Notes: generated from the sequence alone by a model not told the origin. A DNA stretch of 64,000 nt from Psychrobacter glacincola (GCF_904846215.1 NZ_CAJGZK010000013.1:21335-85334), one strand, 5' to 3'. Shown: positions 1-10,124, numbered from the stretch's first letter. Translations and numbers: made by a program.

Positions 1-299
1 GCAATGACGGCTATGACTATGTGATGCTAGTGACCAACATAAGTATTAAAGACGGTAAAAACATAGGTCGTATCAAACAACAGCGCGTGACCTTAGGAGA
101 GCGCTTTGGCGATAATGTTATGCTCACAGAACCCTTGCCTGCAGAGAGCCGACTTGTAAAGCAAGGCGGTAGTTTCTTAAATGATGGTGACTTGGTACGT
201 GTCGTTGATGCTCTCAGCCAAACTGGCAAGCAAGCGAATGCTAATGGGCAAGCAACTGCTAAGCAGGCTAGTGGCACTGACACGCAGGCGCGCTCATGA
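1..299 (+). CDS. RND efflux periplasmic adaptor, C-terminal end (partial)
   Basis: The frame is open from the left edge of the window (codons in phase with position 3), so only the last 98 or so residues are seen. The segment VTLGERFGDNVMLTEPLP followed by LVKQGGSFLNDGDLVRVV matches the membrane-proximal domain of HlyD/AcrA-type adaptors, which link an inner-membrane RND pump to an outer-membrane channel. The last 25 or so residues are low-complexity (Ala, Gln, Thr, Ser) and probably disordered. The stop overlaps the next gene's start as ATGA (296-299), so the two are probably translationally coupled. The 5' part, with the lipoyl and hairpin domains, lies outside the window. The family is clear; the substrate is not. 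Confidence 0.85.
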   Translation, partial: NDGYDYVMLVTNISIKDGKNIGRIKQQRVTLGERFGDNVMLTEPLPAESRLVKQGGSFLNDGDLVRVVDALSQTGKQANANGQATAKQASGTDTQARS

Positions 300-3200
300 G
301 TTTAAATGTTTCCGCTTACTCGATTAAAAATCCATTAGTGGCCATCTTGCTGTTTGTGCTGCTGACATTAGGCGGCATCTACGGCTTTATGCAAATGAAG
401 GTGCAGCAGTTTCCTGATATTGACCTGCCAGCGGTGGTGGTCACGGTTACTTTACCGGGTGCCGCACCATCGCAGCTCGAAAACGATATTGCAAAAAAGG
501 TGGAAAATAAGCTCACCAGTATTGAGGGCGTCAAACACATTCGTACAACGCTACAGACGGGCGCCGCTACTATGGTTACTGAGTTCGTCTTAGAAAAAGA
601 CATCCAAGAAGCGGTTGACGATGTACGTTCAGCAGTCGGTGAGGTACGTGGTGATTTACCTGCCGCTGCCAATGACCCTATCATTACCAAAGTCTCAACA
701 TCAGGATTCCCAGTCGTCACATACTCTGTCGCTGCTGAAAACATGAATGTAGAAGACTTGTCTTGGTTCGTCGATGATACCGTCACCAAGCGTTTATCTG
801 ATATACCCGGTGTCAGTACTGTCAGCCGTATCGGCGGTCTGCAGCGTGAGATTACGGTTGCCGCTGACCCTATTACCTTGAGTGGTCTAAAGCTTTCTAT
901 CATACAATTATCCAATCAAATCACCGGTATTCAGCAAGACAGCTCAGGCGGTGAAGCCGAAGTCGGCAAAACCACGCAGACCATTCGTGTACTTGGTGCT
1001 GTTGAGCGCTCAAGCGAGCTGAATAATTTGCAAATAGCCGTCCCTACCGGCGGTACGCAAGCGCTTGGACGCATGGCACAAATTACGGATGGCGCGGCTG
1101 ATCCCAGCTCTATTGCCAAGCTCGATGGGCAAACGGTGGTTGCATTCAACATTACGCGCTCGCGTGGTGCCAGTGAAGTAGAAGTCATGGCTCTGGTTGA
1201 CGCTGAGCTTGCCAAGCTGTCAGCAGATGTGGGCAATATTAGTATTGAAAAGGTTTATGATCGAGCAACGCCAGTCGCTGAAGATTATCAAGCGTCATTA
1301 CGGATGCTGATAGAAGGTGGTCTGCTTGCCGTAGTCGTGGTGTTCTTATTCTTGCGCAATATCCGCGCGACTTTTGTGGCTGCTGTGGCATTGCCATTGT
1401 CCGTCATACCTACTTTTTTGGGTATGTATCTGTTTGGTTTCAGTCTTAATATTATCTCCTTATTGGCATTGTCGCTGGTCATTGGTGTATTGGTCGACGA
1501 TGCCATTGTAGAAGTTGAAAATATTATTCGTCACTTGCGTATGGGTAAAACGCCTTATGAGGCGGCAATGGAAGCAGCGGACGAGATTGGCTTGGCGGTT
1601 GTTGCCACTACTTTTACCCTGATTGCCGTGTTTTTACCGACTGCGTTTATGGGCGGAATTGTTGGGCAGTTTTTCCGGCAGTTCGGCTGGACGGCGGCAT
1701 TATCAATATTTGCCTCGTTAATGGTCGCGCGCCTCATCACACCGATGATGGCAGCATATATATTGAAACCAGAAAAAAAGCACGTTGAAAAGCAGAGCGC
1801 GCTGATGGATTGGTATCTCAAAGTGGTCTCATGGACGCTAGATCATCGCTGGATTACGATAGGTGCTACTTTGGTATTGTTTGTGGCTTCGTTGGCTCTG
1901 GTAAAATTATTACCCACATCTTTTATACCTGATAATGATATTGACCAAACACGGGTAGCGATTGAGCTGACACCTGATGTGGCGTTAGCGGACACGGAAC
2001 GCGTTGCCGCGCTGGCAAGTGAGCGTATATTGGCCATGCCTGAAGTGACCAATATCTTTACGTCGGTAGGTGAGGCGCAGGCGACAATGGACTCAAGCTC
2101 TAGCGGTGGCAAGGCAGAAAATATAGCAGGTCTAGATATTGTACTTGCGCCAAGAGCAGAGCGTGGCTCTAAGCAAGAGATTGAGCGTAAGATGAGTACT
2201 ATTTTGGCAGAAGTACCCGGTGCGCGCTTTACGGTTGGGTTATCGAGTGGCGGTGAGACCGGTTATAATTTTTCTTTGACCAGCACCGACCCGCAACTGC
2301 TTGAGCAAACCGTACAGCAGATGATGTTAGAGATCCGTGAGTTACCAAGTGCCGGTGCTGTCACGAGTGATCGTAGCCTACCGCGCCAAGAGTTGACCGT
2401 CACGCCAAACAGGCTAGCAATGGCGGATAAAGGGGTAACGACGCAAGACATCGCTACGACATTGCGTGTGGCGACCGTTGGTGACTATGAGCAACGTTTA
2501 TCCAAGCTGAATTTAGACACGCGGCAGATACCGATAGTGGTACGCTTGCCAGATATCGCTAAGCAGAACGTCAGTCAACTAGAAGGCTTATATGTACCAA
2601 GTGCGCTACCAGCAGGACAGGGCGTACGTGTTGGTGAAGTTGCGACACTCGACTTTGGTACTGGACCTGCGCAAATCAGTCGCCTTGATCGTGAGCGTGC
2701 GATTAGCATTACTGTTCAGCCTGCCAATGGTGAGCTTGGTGATTTGGTACAAGCGGTCAAGAGTATACCTAGTATGCAACAGCTACCAGCCTCTATTACC
2801 ATTATCGATCAAGGACAAGCAGAAAACATGGCCGAGTTATTTAGCGGCTTTGTGATTGCGATGTCAGTCGGCGTGGTCTGTATTTTAGGCGTACTTATAT
2901 TACTATTTGGGCGTATTTTGCAGCCCTTTACGATTCTGATGGCCTTGCCACTGTCTATCGGCGGTGCCTTTGTCGGCTTGGTGATTACCAATAGCAGCTT
3001 ATCGATGCCCTCGATGATTGGTTTTATTATGCTGATGGGCATTGCGACCAAAAACTCTATTCTTTTGGTCGATTATGCATTGATTGCGCAGCGGCGCGGC
3101 CTAACACGTTTTGAGGCGATTATCGATGCTTGTCGTAAGCGTGCACGTCCCATTATCATGACCACCATTGCGATGGGCGCTGGCATGTTGCCCTTGGTCT

Positions 3201-3391
3201 TTGGTTGGGGCGATGCCGATCCGACCTTCCGTCGCCCGATGGCAGCAGCGGTATTGGGTGGTTTGGTCACCTCAACCTTATTGAGCCTAGTTGTTATTCC
3301 AGTGGTTTATACCTTAATGGATGATTTGTCAGGATGGTTTAGTAAGTGGTTGAAGCCGCAGGGTAAAGGGCACTCAACGACTAACCAGTAA
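296..3391 (+). CDS. RND multidrug efflux permease (AcrB/HAE1 family)
   Basis: This is an inner-membrane proton/drug antiporter of 1031 residues, the usual length for AcrB/MdtB-like pumps. The first membrane helix (about residues 12-30) leads into the conserved FPDIDLPAVVVTVTLPGA stretch of the porter domain. Several helices follow from about residue 335. The proton-relay pair is visible in VLVDDAIVEVEN at about residue 400. The second half repeats the layout, with a large periplasmic region at about 540-855 and final helices from about 860, including LLMGIATKNSILLVDYA. It starts inside the stop of the adaptor gene (ATGA), so the two form a coupled pair. An outer-membrane factor is not seen and may be upstream or elsewhere. 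Exported compounds cannot be deduced from sequence alone. Confidence 0.95.
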   Translation: MSLNVSAYSIKNPLVAILLFVLLTLGGIYGFMQMKVQQFPDIDLPAVVVTVTLPGAAPSQLENDIAKKVENKLTSIEGVKHIRTTLQTGAATMVTEFVLEKDIQEAVDDVRSAVGEVRGDLPAAANDPIITKVSTSGFPVVTYSVAAENMNVEDLSWFVDDTVTKRLSDIPGVSTVSRIGGLQREITVAADPITLSGLKLSIIQLSNQITGIQQDSSGGEAEVGKTTQTIRVLGAVERSSELNNLQIAVPTGGTQALGRMAQITDGAADPSSIAKLDGQTVVAFNITRSRGASEVEVMALVDAELAKLSADVGNISIEKVYDRATPVAEDYQASLRMLIEGGLLAVVVVFLFLRNIRATFVAAVALPLSVIPTFLGMYLFGFSLNIISLLALSLVIGVLVDDAIVEVENIIRHLRMGKTPYEAAMEAADEIGLAVVATTFTLIAVFLPTAFMGGIVGQFFRQFGWTAALSIFASLMVARLITPMMAAYILKPEKKHVEKQSALMDWYLKVVSWTLDHRWITIGATLVLFVASLALVKLLPTSFIPDNDIDQTRVAIELTPDVALADTERVAALASERILAMPEVTNIFTSVGEAQATMDSSSSGGKAENIAGLDIVLAPRAERGSKQEIERKMSTILAEVPGARFTVGLSSGGETGYNFSLTSTDPQLLEQTVQQMMLEIRELPSAGAVTSDRSLPRQELTVTPNRLAMADKGVTTQDIATTLRVATVGDYEQRLSKLNLDTRQIPIVVRLPDIAKQNVSQLEGLYVPSALPAGQGVRVGEVATLDFGTGPAQISRLDRERAISITVQPANGELGDLVQAVKSIPSMQQLPASITIIDQGQAENMAELFSGFVIAMSVGVVCILGVLILLFGRILQPFTILMALPLSIGGAFVGLVITNSSLSMPSMIGFIMLMGIATKNSILLVDYALIAQRRGLTRFEAIIDACRKRARPIIMTTIAMGAGMLPLVFGWGDADPTFRRPMAAAVLGGLVTSTLLSLVVIPVVYTLMDDLSGWFSKWLKPQGKGHSTTNQ

Positions 3392-3525
3392 GTCTAGTAT
3401 GGCGTTTTTATATAATCATCCAAACCATATTGATTAAGATTGGTTTTGACGTCATTATGTAAAAACGTATTAGGTCACAAAGGATGTGACTGAGCAATCA
3501 TTGACTGTTGCAAAGGAGTGTCATC

Positions 3526-4140
3526 ATGAGTCGAGCTTCACTTTTAAAAATCATAGTCTCTTATCGCAAGCCTATGGTCGGTTTGCTGCTGAGTACTTTA
3601 GCTATCGTTAGTAGTCATGCACAGACTTATAATATCGATCCAACCCATACCAATGTGCGCTTCGCCATTGACCATTTTAATACCTCTACCAACACGGGTG
3701 GATTTTATAACATCACAGGTCAGTTAGAGTATGACCCAATGACTAAGATGGGTGATATCTCACTCGTCATTCCTTTAAATAGCTTAAATTCCGGTAATGA
3801 GGCATTTGATATTGCCCTTAAAAGTGCTGATTTTTTTGATATTGAGAAATTTCCGTTGGCTGAATTTAATTCTACTAAGTGGCATTTTTCGACCGATAAA
3901 AAAGGCTCAGACATTACTAAAGTAGAGGGCATGTTAACGCTACATGGCAAGACCAATCCAATTACATTAACCGCTACAAAATTTAATTGTTACTTTAGTC
4001 CGATACTTAAAAAGTCAGTTTGTGGGGGCGATTTTACGACGATTATCGATCGCAGGAAGTGGGGAATTAGTAAGTATACTTTGTTAGGGATGACTGAAAA
4101 AGTGCAATTGGATATTCAGATTGAAGCGGCAAAGCAGTAG
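3526..4140 (+). CDS. YceI-like secreted lipocalin-fold protein
   Basis: A 204-residue exported protein of the YceI family, whose lipocalin-like barrels bind isoprenoid-type lipids in characterised members. The ATG at 3526 has a strong AAAGGAG ribosome site at 3512-3518, seven bases upstream, so it is preferred to an in-frame TTG at 3508. Residues 1-33 form a signal peptide: a basic start, a hydrophobic VGLLLSTLAIVSS core and SHA before the likely cut. The mature protein begins with YNIDPTHTNVRFAIDHF, the family's opening strand signature, and later shows the LTLHGKTNPITL strand. Two cysteines, in FNCYF and SVCGG, may pair. It stands alone and the next gene is 289 bp downstream. The family call is strong; the ligand is unknown. 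Confidence 0.88.
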   Translation: MSRASLLKIIVSYRKPMVGLLLSTLAIVSSHAQTYNIDPTHTNVRFAIDHFNTSTNTGGFYNITGQLEYDPMTKMGDISLVIPLNSLNSGNEAFDIALKSADFFDIEKFPLAEFNSTKWHFSTDKKGSDITKVEGMLTLHGKTNPITLTATKFNCYFSPILKKSVCGGDFTTIIDRRKWGISKYTLLGMTEKVQLDIQIEAAKQ

Positions 4141-4262
4141 TTTTGCTAAGTTTAAAAAAAGCTCTCTGTATTTTCTACTCAGTTTGGTTGTTGTCTGCGA
4201 TTTCTTTTTATGTGAGATTCATGTTATATGAGATTCACGATATCTCAACCAATTGATAGATT

Positions 4263-4401
4263 TATAGTCAGATGAAAATAAAAATGTTATGAAAATTTAG
4301 ACGTGCTATTGGTATAAATTTTACTGGCGTGCTGCGTTCCCAGAGGCTGCGTAAAATTCATACCAATAGCGCTATAACACTTTTGTAGTAAACTCACTAT
4401 A
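4263..4401. repeat. Dispersed 139-bp palindromic repeat, copy A
   Basis: The element runs from TATAGTCAG to CACTATA, which are imperfect terminal inverted repeats. An inner stem of about 22 bp (TGCTATTGGTATAAATTTTA on the left) pairs with its complement around 4354-4376. It differs from copy B (9357-9495) at only three visible positions over 139 bp. It sits between the YceI-like gene and the EamA transporter gene. The TA ends fit insertion at a TA dinucleotide, as for MITEs related to IS630/mariner elements, but that origin is inferred. Confidence 0.85.
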
Positions 4402-4429
4402 GTAACCAGTCATAATCTAGGCCAACCAT

Positions 4430-5386
4430 ATGACCCCAATCCACATCGCCTTAGCAGTACTAGTTGCTTTTATTTGGGGTGTAAACTTTACTTTCATTGC
4501 ATGGGCGCTCGAAAGCTTTCCGCCGCTAATGCTCACTGCGCTACGTTTTTTCTTTACTGCCGTGCCGCTGGTTTTATTTCTCAAGCCGCCCAAGTTTAAC
4601 CGTACACTATTTATCTATGCCATTGGTACGTTTGTCATGCAGTATGCTTTTGTATTTACTGCGATGCATTTGGGCGCATCGGCAGGGTTAACAGCGCTAT
4701 TGCTACAAGTTCAGATATTTATCACGGTACTACTGGCGTATGTCATCTTAGGTGAGGGCGTGAGTCGTATGCAGATCATCGGTATGTTGGTTGGTGTACT
4801 AGGACTGGGCGTGATCGCGCTAAACCTTGGCGGTGATATGCCCTTAATTGGGTTTGTCTGTATCTTGATTGCGGCAATAGGCTGGAGCTTTGGCAATATC
4901 GCCTCAAAGCAGGCGTCAACGCAGGCTGCTATAAAAACTACTCAGCAGGCATCTGACGTGTCACTTGCTTCACCTAACACTCAAAAGAATAAAGCATCCG
5001 CGCTATCTGCTCTAGCTCTTGTGGTATGGGGCGGTTTGATCGCTTGTGTAATTTTGACGATATCTTCTCTTATATTTGAGACCGACGCTTGGCAGTTAGC
5101 AACGTTTACGCAGGCGTCAAGTAAGTCTTGGCTGTCGCTTGGGTTTATCGTATACATCTCAACATTGATAGGCTTCGGATTGTGGGCGCATTTGCTCAGT
5201 CAAAATACTGCCTCTAAGGTTATGCCATTTGCTCTACTAGTGCCGGTATTCGGTATGACGACTTCAGTGCTGCTTCTAGGGGAGGTTGTAACGTGGTGGA
5301 AGATGCTGGCAATGCTATTGATCTTGTCAGGACTGGTACTGGCAAATGTGAAAATAGGTAGAAGGTCGCAATTAGCCCACTGCTAG
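4430..5386 (+). CDS. EamA/DMT-superfamily membrane transporter
   Basis: A 318-residue inner-membrane protein with about ten hydrophobic helices arranged as two EamA repeats. It opens with IALAVLVAFIWGVNFTFIAWAL, and WGVNF near the first helix is typical of the family (RhtA, YdcZ and RarD relatives that move amino acids or other metabolites). Between helices five and six is a polar loop rich in Gln, Ala, Ser and Thr (about residues 162-193), longer than usual and probably cytoplasmic. The second half contains FALLVPVFGMTTSVLLLGE, the conserved end of the second repeat. It appears monocistronic and lies between two copies of the intergenic palindrome. The substrate cannot be assigned. Confidence 0.88.
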   Translation: MTPIHIALAVLVAFIWGVNFTFIAWALESFPPLMLTALRFFFTAVPLVLFLKPPKFNRTLFIYAIGTFVMQYAFVFTAMHLGASAGLTALLLQVQIFITVLLAYVILGEGVSRMQIIGMLVGVLGLGVIALNLGGDMPLIGFVCILIAAIGWSFGNIASKQASTQAAIKTTQQASDVSLASPNTQKNKASALSALALVVWGGLIACVILTISSLIFETDAWQLATFTQASSKSWLSLGFIVYISTLIGFGLWAHLLSQNTASKVMPFALLVPVFGMTTSVLLLGEVVTWWKMLAMLLILSGLVLANVKIGRRSQLAHC

Positions 5387-5476
5387 TTGCCAATGTTTCT
5401 ACAATTGATTTTATGACCGAAAACTCTATGAGAGCGACCTGATGATGATATATCAGAGATTTTTATCCACGGTTTA

Positions 5477-5614
5477 TATAGTCAGAAAAAAGTAATATCG
5501 GTACATCAAGTACTGCTGATATCAATTTTTCTTGCTTGCTGTGCCTATGCAGACAGAGGCTGCAAAAAATTTATACCAGCAGCACGGTAGCGTTTTTGAG
5601 ATATTTTAACTATA
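5477..5614. repeat. Dispersed palindromic repeat, copy C
   Basis: It begins TATAGTCAG and ends ACTATA and is 138 bp long. The inner arms (GTACTGCTGATATCAATTTT and the complement ending CCAGCAGCAC) pair with a few mismatches. The centre carries TTGCTTGCTGTGCC and CAGAGGCTGC, resembling the centres of the other copies, so this is a diverged member of the same family. Confidence 0.75.
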
Positions 5615-5678
5615 TAATCGGCAAGCTCACCTTGACCTCTACCTTTCTTAAGCCATTTTTCTTATTTTTTGAGCGCAT

Positions 5679-5717
5679 AAAAAACCCTGCTAGTATTGAA
5701 TCAATAATAGCAGGGCT
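5679..5717 (-). terminator. Rho-independent terminator of glmS
   Basis: The arms CCCTGCTA (5685-5692) and TAGCAGGG (5708-5715) form an 8-bp stem. On the minus strand the hairpin is followed by six T (the A-run at 5679-5684). It lies about 95 bp beyond the glmS stop. No T-run follows on the plus strand. Confidence 0.85.
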
Positions 5718-5810
5718 CATAGTCGAATACTAAAGATAATACTTTATTACTCAGTATGATACTTTATTACTCGCTCACGCGTACAAAAAAATAAAATAAT
5801 TTAGTAAACA

Positions 5811-7655
5811 TTATTCGACTGTAACTGATTTTGCGAGGTTACGTGGCTGATCGACGTCTGTGCCGCGCATCACCGCCACATGATATGACAGCAGCTGCAC
5901 TGGCACGCTATAAACAATCGGCGCAAGCGTCTCACAAACATCTGGTACATATACCACGTGCAATCTATCTGCTGCGACCATTTGACTGGATTCACTAGCG
6001 AATACAAACAACTCACCATGACGGGCATGAACTTCTTGCATATTGGCTTTTAATTTATCAAACATACTGTCTTTAGGCGCTAGCACCACGATAGGCATGT
6101 CTTTATCAACCAATGCCAATGGTCCATGCTTCAGCTCGCCTGCCGCATAACCTTCGGCATGAATATAAGAGATTTCTTTTAGCTTTAGAGCGCCTTCTAG
6201 CGCGATTGGGAACTGTAAACCACGACCTAAGAATAAGCAGCTCTTTTTATATTGAAAATGCTCACTCATGATCTTGATAGGCGCATCAAGGTGTAAGCTG
6301 GCATGAAGCTGACCCGGTAGTTGTTGCAGTTGACCAAGCAGTGTGCTCAAGTTTTCAGCAGTCATGCGCTGTTGGGTCACACCTACCTTTAACAATAATA
6401 ACATCAATGCTGCAAGCTGAGTGGTAAAGGCTTTGGTAGATGCCACGCCAATCTCGGGACCGGCAAGCGTTGGTAAAAAGATATCTGTTTCACGTACCAA
6501 TGATGAGGTTGGTACATTACATAATGCCAAACTAACCAGTCCAATAGGAGACTGTTTTTGAATATCACGTAGCGCAGATAAAGTATCAGCAGTCTCGCCC
6601 GATTGAGAAATACAAATCACTAAGGAGTTATCAATGACGACTGGATTGCGATAACGGAACTCACTGGCAACTTCAACCGAACAAGGCACACGAATAAGAC
6701 TCTCAAACCAGTATTTTGCGACCAGACCTGAATGATAGCTGGTACCGCAAGCGATCACTTGTACGTGCTTAATGCCTTTTAATTGCGTTTCATGACGTTG
6801 CAGAAAATCATCACGCAGTTTAGTTGGCTCATCATTATCTAATGCCATCTCGAGAGTGCGAGCGACGGCATCTGGCTGCTCGTAGATTTCTTTGAGCATA
6901 TAATGCTTAAATTCGCCCTTGTCCGCATTGTGTTGTGCTGCGTCAATTTCATGGATTTGGCGTGTGACCTCGACACCATCAGCATAAACCTGAATGCTAT
7001 GACGCGTTAATTTGGCAATATCGCCTTCTTCTAAATACATAAAGCGATTGGTCACTGGTAGAAGTGCCAATTGATCGGAGGCGATAAAGTTCTCACCAAT
7101 ACCGACGCCAATCACCAAAGGGGAGCCTAGACGTACGGTAATCAGCTCTTCTGGGCAATCAACATGGATAACACCAAGAGCAAATGCACCATGTAATAAA
7201 GGAATGACAGTGCGAACGGCTTCCAATAAGTCAGGCGTTGCTTTATAGATATCGTTAATCAGATGCGCGACGACTTCGGTATCGGTTTGCGAGGTAAACT
7301 CGTACCCTTTGGCAATCAATTCTTCTTTTAGCTCGGCGTAATTCTCTACGATACCATTATGTACCACAGCGATTTTACCTGATACGTGCGGATGCGCGTT
7401 ACGCTGAGCGGGCTCGCCATGAGTTGCCCAGCGTGTATGGGCAATACCGATATGACCATCGAAAAACTCTGGGTTGACTGCGACGGCATCGACTAACGCC
7501 TGAACTTTACCCACTTGGCGCTCACGGTGAAGCTCGCCATCCCGAATGACAGTCAGACCAGCAGAATCATAGCCTCTATATTCCAGACGCTTAAGTCCCT
7601 CAAGTAAGATATTGGCGATATTACGCTCAGCCACTGCTCCAACTATTCCGCACAT
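5811..7655 (-). CDS. glmS: Glutamine--fructose-6-phosphate aminotransferase (isomerizing)
   Basis: GlmS makes glucosamine-6-phosphate from fructose-6-phosphate and glutamine, the first step to UDP-GlcNAc for peptidoglycan and LPS. At 614 residues it is close to the E. coli length. The start is fixed by MCGIVGAV: Cys2 becomes the N-terminal nucleophile of the class II glutaminase domain (about 1-240), and RWATHG is also present. Two SIS sugar-isomerase domains follow (about 285-600), with CISQSGETADT and EISYIHAEGYAAGELKHGP. It ends with LAKSVTVE, the conserved active-site tail. It lies downstream of glmU on the same strand with a 176-bp gap, so the two UDP-GlcNAc genes may be co-expressed. 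A terminator follows. No ribozyme-like leader was recognised. Confidence 0.98.
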   Translation of the reverse strand: MCGIVGAVAERNIANILLEGLKRLEYRGYDSAGLTVIRDGELHRERQVGKVQALVDAVAVNPEFFDGHIGIAHTRWATHGEPAQRNAHPHVSGKIAVVHNGIVENYAELKEELIAKGYEFTSQTDTEVVAHLINDIYKATPDLLEAVRTVIPLLHGAFALGVIHVDCPEELITVRLGSPLVIGVGIGENFIASDQLALLPVTNRFMYLEEGDIAKLTRHSIQVYADGVEVTRQIHEIDAAQHNADKGEFKHYMLKEIYEQPDAVARTLEMALDNDEPTKLRDDFLQRHETQLKGIKHVQVIACGTSYHSGLVAKYWFESLIRVPCSVEVASEFRYRNPVVIDNSLVICISQSGETADTLSALRDIQKQSPIGLVSLALCNVPTSSLVRETDIFLPTLAGPEIGVASTKAFTTQLAALMLLLLKVGVTQQRMTAENLSTLLGQLQQLPGQLHASLHLDAPIKIMSEHFQYKKSCLFLGRGLQFPIALEGALKLKEISYIHAEGYAAGELKHGPLALVDKDMPIVVLAPKDSMFDKLKANMQEVHARHGELFVFASESSQMVAADRLHVVYVPDVCETLAPIVYSVPVQLLSYHVAVMRGTDVDQPRNLAKSVTVE

Positions 7656-7831
7656 AACTATTCCTTAAATTCGATGTTTAGATGTTTCGATACTTTAATA
7701 TATGATGGTATTTCGATACATGACAATTTTTGATTAATCTGTAAATATAAATAAGCAGCACCACAAATTATTGTCGTACTGCCTAAGTTCGCTGAGATCC
7801 GTCTTTATTGAACTAATTGTCAAAGCTGCCG

Positions 7832-9208
7832 TTATTTTTTAGTCGGGCGTTGAAAATTATCTTTTTGTATTTGGCGCGCGCGGCCAAAGGCTAATGCACT
7901 AGCGTCAACGTCTTTGGTAATCACAGAACCGGCAGCAATAGTAGCGGTATCGCCAATGGTCACAGGTGCAACTAAACTAGAATTTGAGCCAATAAAAGCA
8001 TTGTCATTAATAATGGTTTGCGATTTATTCACACCATCATAATTGCAAGTAATCACACCAGCGCCGACATTGACACCACTACCAATGGTCGCATCACCGA
8101 TATAACTCAAGTGATTGACCTTGCTACCGTGACCGATCGTTGATTTTTTAATTTCGACAAAATTGCCAACTTTACTGTTGTTGGAGAGTACCGTCTCAGG
8201 ACGTAAATGCGCAAAAGGACCCACATCAACGCCTGCACCGACTGTCGCCTCATCAATCACACAATAAGGTTTGATATGACAAGCATTGCCAATTTGGGCA
8301 TTTTTGATGATACAGCCGGCTTCGATATAAACGTTGTCCCCCAAGATGCAATCACCTTCAAACACCACACCGACATCGACAAAGACGTCTTGACCTGTGC
8401 TCAAGGTGCCACGGATATCGACACGAGTAGGGTCCGCAAACTGGACCCCTGCTTCTTGTAAATCAGCGACCAATTTACCTTGCCATGTACGCTCTAAGCT
8501 AGCAAGCTGTTGGCGGTTATTCACGCCTTCAATCTCAAAGGTATGCTCAGGCTCAATCGCCACAATATTAATACCGTCAGCGACTGCCATTTTGACGATA
8601 TCGGTCAGATAATACTCTTGCTGCGCATTGTCATTTGATAGCTTGGGCAAAAATCTGTGTAGTAGGGCATTGTCTACGCAGTAAATACCGCTATTGATTT
8701 CTTGTATCTGCTGCTCATCGCTACTGGCATCTTTTTGCTCAACAATGGCTTCAATGTTGCCCTCTTTATCACGTTTGATACGACCAAGACCAAATGGATT
8801 GTCTACGGTGAGCGTCAGCATCGACATGCCGTCAGTATTGGCAGCCTGTAGTGTCGCTAACGTTTGGCAGCTCACCAAGGGTACATCACCATAAAGAATG
8901 AGGCTTTGACCCTCTTTTGGTAGCTCAGACAAGGTCACTTTTACCGCATGTCCGGTGCCTAACTGCTCAGTCTGGGCGACCCAAGTAATGGGCAAATGTG
9001 CGTATCGATGGGCAATGTGCGCCTGTACTTGCTCGCCGCCAAAACCATGAACAATGATGGTGTCATCAACTGTCAATTGATGGCAGGTGTCCAATACATG
9101 ACCTAGTAATGACTTGCCAGCCAATGTCTGTAGCACTTTTGGCTTAGCCGACTGCATACGCGTGCCTTTACCAGCAGCGAGGATGATTACTGAAAGAGGA
9201 GATGTCAT
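7832..9208 (-). CDS. glmU: Bifunctional GlcNAc-1-P uridyltransferase / GlcN-1-P acetyltransferase
   Basis: GlmU acetylates glucosamine-1-phosphate and couples it to UTP, completing UDP-GlcNAc synthesis in the cytoplasm. The N-terminal pyrophosphorylase domain opens with [12 protein letters not shown] and includes the [11 protein letters not shown] and YGDVPL segments. The C-terminal half is a left-handed beta-helix of hexapeptide repeats with [19 protein letters not shown] and NYDGVNK. The open frame extends to 9331, but the ATG at 9208 gives 458 residues (E. coli has 456), begins directly before the nucleotide-binding loop, and has AGGA five bases upstream. The extra 41 codons upstream are therefore rejected. 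glmS follows on the same strand. Confidence 0.97.
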   Translation of the reverse strand: MTSPLSVIILAAGKGTRMQSAKPKVLQTLAGKSLLGHVLDTCHQLTVDDTIIVHGFGGEQVQAHIAHRYAHLPITWVAQTEQLGTGHAVKVTLSELPKEGQSLILYGDVPLVSCQTLATLQAANTDGMSMLTLTVDNPFGLGRIKRDKEGNIEAIVEQKDASSDEQQIQEINSGIYCVDNALLHRFLPKLSNDNAQQEYYLTDIVKMAVADGINIVAIEPEHTFEIEGVNNRQQLASLERTWQGKLVADLQEAGVQFADPTRVDIRGTLSTGQDVFVDVGVVFEGDCILGDNVYIEAGCIIKNAQIGNACHIKPYCVIDEATVGAGVDVGPFAHLRPETVLSNNSKVGNFVEIKKSTIGHGSKVNHLSYIGDATIGSGVNVGAGVITCNYDGVNKSQTIINDNAFIGSNSSLVAPVTIGDTATIAAGSVITKDVDASALAFGRARQIQKDNFQRPTKK

Positions 9209-9356
9209 AGTATTCCTAAAAAAGAGCCCTACAAATGTAACAAAATATAATATAGGATTATAGCGTAAATTATCATTTGACCAAAACGCTATGTCGTGAG
9301 CTCTTTGTAATTGAGCTATCGCTAATAGCACTGCTCAATGATGCACGCTGTTTGGT

Positions 9357-9495
9357 TATAGTCAGATGAAAATAAAAATGTTATGAAAGTTTAAACGCGC
9401 TATTGGTATAAATTTTACTGGCGTGCTGCGTTCCCAGAGGCTGCGTAAAATTCATACCAATAGCGCTATAACACTTTTGTAGTAAACTCACTATA
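9357..9495. repeat. Dispersed 139-bp palindromic repeat, copy B
   Basis: Same length as copy A with three substitutions. The inner stem GCGCTATTGGTATAAATTTT pairs with its complement ending CCAATAGCGC with one mismatch over 22 bp. One of the changes relative to copy A (T to C) restores a pair in this stem, as expected if the structure matters. It occupies most of the 322-bp gap between pgpA and glmU; the rest of the gap shows no gene. Confidence 0.85.
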
Positions 9496-9530
9496 TAACT
9501 GTTTGGTTAAAAGATAAAATAAATGTGCTA

Positions 9531-10121
9531 CTAATCTGCAAAGTAAAAGATTAAATTATAAATAATGACCCAAACCGCCGCCGCCATAATGCCTGCGATA
9601 ATATCATCCAACATAATACCCAAACCGCCTGCAACTTTTTTGTCCGCCCAGTTAATCGGTGGCGGTTTAATAATGTCAAAAAAGCGAAACAGTATAAAAG
9701 CAATAATCAGAGCAGCGATAGAAAAAGGTTGCAAGATATTATGCCAAAAATTGCCATGAGCAATGCCCATATAAGACAAAGGCAATAAGGTAATCCACAT
9801 ACCTGCCCACTCATCCCAAACGATATGTGGATCGTCATGACCACCCATCAGATCAGAGGTGCGTCCACATATCCAGATGCCAATGATGCAAGATAAAACC
9901 GTAATAATCAGAAAAGGCGCGAAACCTAAGCTAAGCAGCGGTATCGCGACAATCAAGCCACCAACCGACCCCCAAGTACCGGGCGCACGGCGCGGTAAAC
10001 CACTACCCAAGCCGAGACCCAACCAATAAACTGCGCGGTCAAGCATGGTGGCATTGACTGGCAGAGGAGGGCAATCATTGGCTTTACGAATATCGGGCTT
10101 GACTAGGTCGTGATCGGTCAT
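9531..10121 (-). CDS. pgpA: Phosphatidylglycerophosphatase A
   Basis: PgpA removes the phosphate from phosphatidylglycerol phosphate at the inner membrane to give phosphatidylglycerol. The 196-residue protein has the family signatures GLGSGLPRRAPGTWGSVGG near residue 37 and DDPHIVWDEWAGMWI near residue 95. The acidic residues in the latter are the expected metal and catalytic positions. KKVAGGLGIMLDDIIAG lies near the C-terminus. Several hydrophobic helices lie between. It starts three bases after the thiL stop, so it is the last gene of the ribH-nusB-thiL-pgpA series, the usual order in gammaproteobacteria. Its N-terminus is about 25 residues longer than the core needs and is polar. Confidence 0.95.
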   Translation of the reverse strand: MTDHDLVKPDIRKANDCPPLPVNATMLDRAVYWLGLGLGSGLPRRAPGTWGSVGGLIVAIPLLSLGFAPFLIITVLSCIIGIWICGRTSDLMGGHDDPHIVWDEWAGMWITLLPLSYMGIAHGNFWHNILQPFSIAALIIAFILFRFFDIIKPPPINWADKKVAGGLGIMLDDIIAGIMAAAVWVIIYNLIFYFAD

Positions 10122-10124
10122 GGA

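Larger units (their letters stand above)
5387..5810. other. Intergenic region between EamA gene and glmS
   Basis: This gap between two converging genes holds repeat copy C and the glmS terminator. The small frames inside it run across the repeat and have no family features, so no gene is called here. Confidence 0.7.

Noticed and set aside
379..915. A 178-codon antisense open frame in the RND permease gene
   Set aside because: It is fully covered by a strongly supported gene, has no family features and no ribosome site; it follows from the sense codon pattern.
9209..9331. N-terminal extension of GlmU by 41 codons
   Set aside because: The start at 9208 has a ribosome site and gives the normal length; the extension has no conserved sequence.
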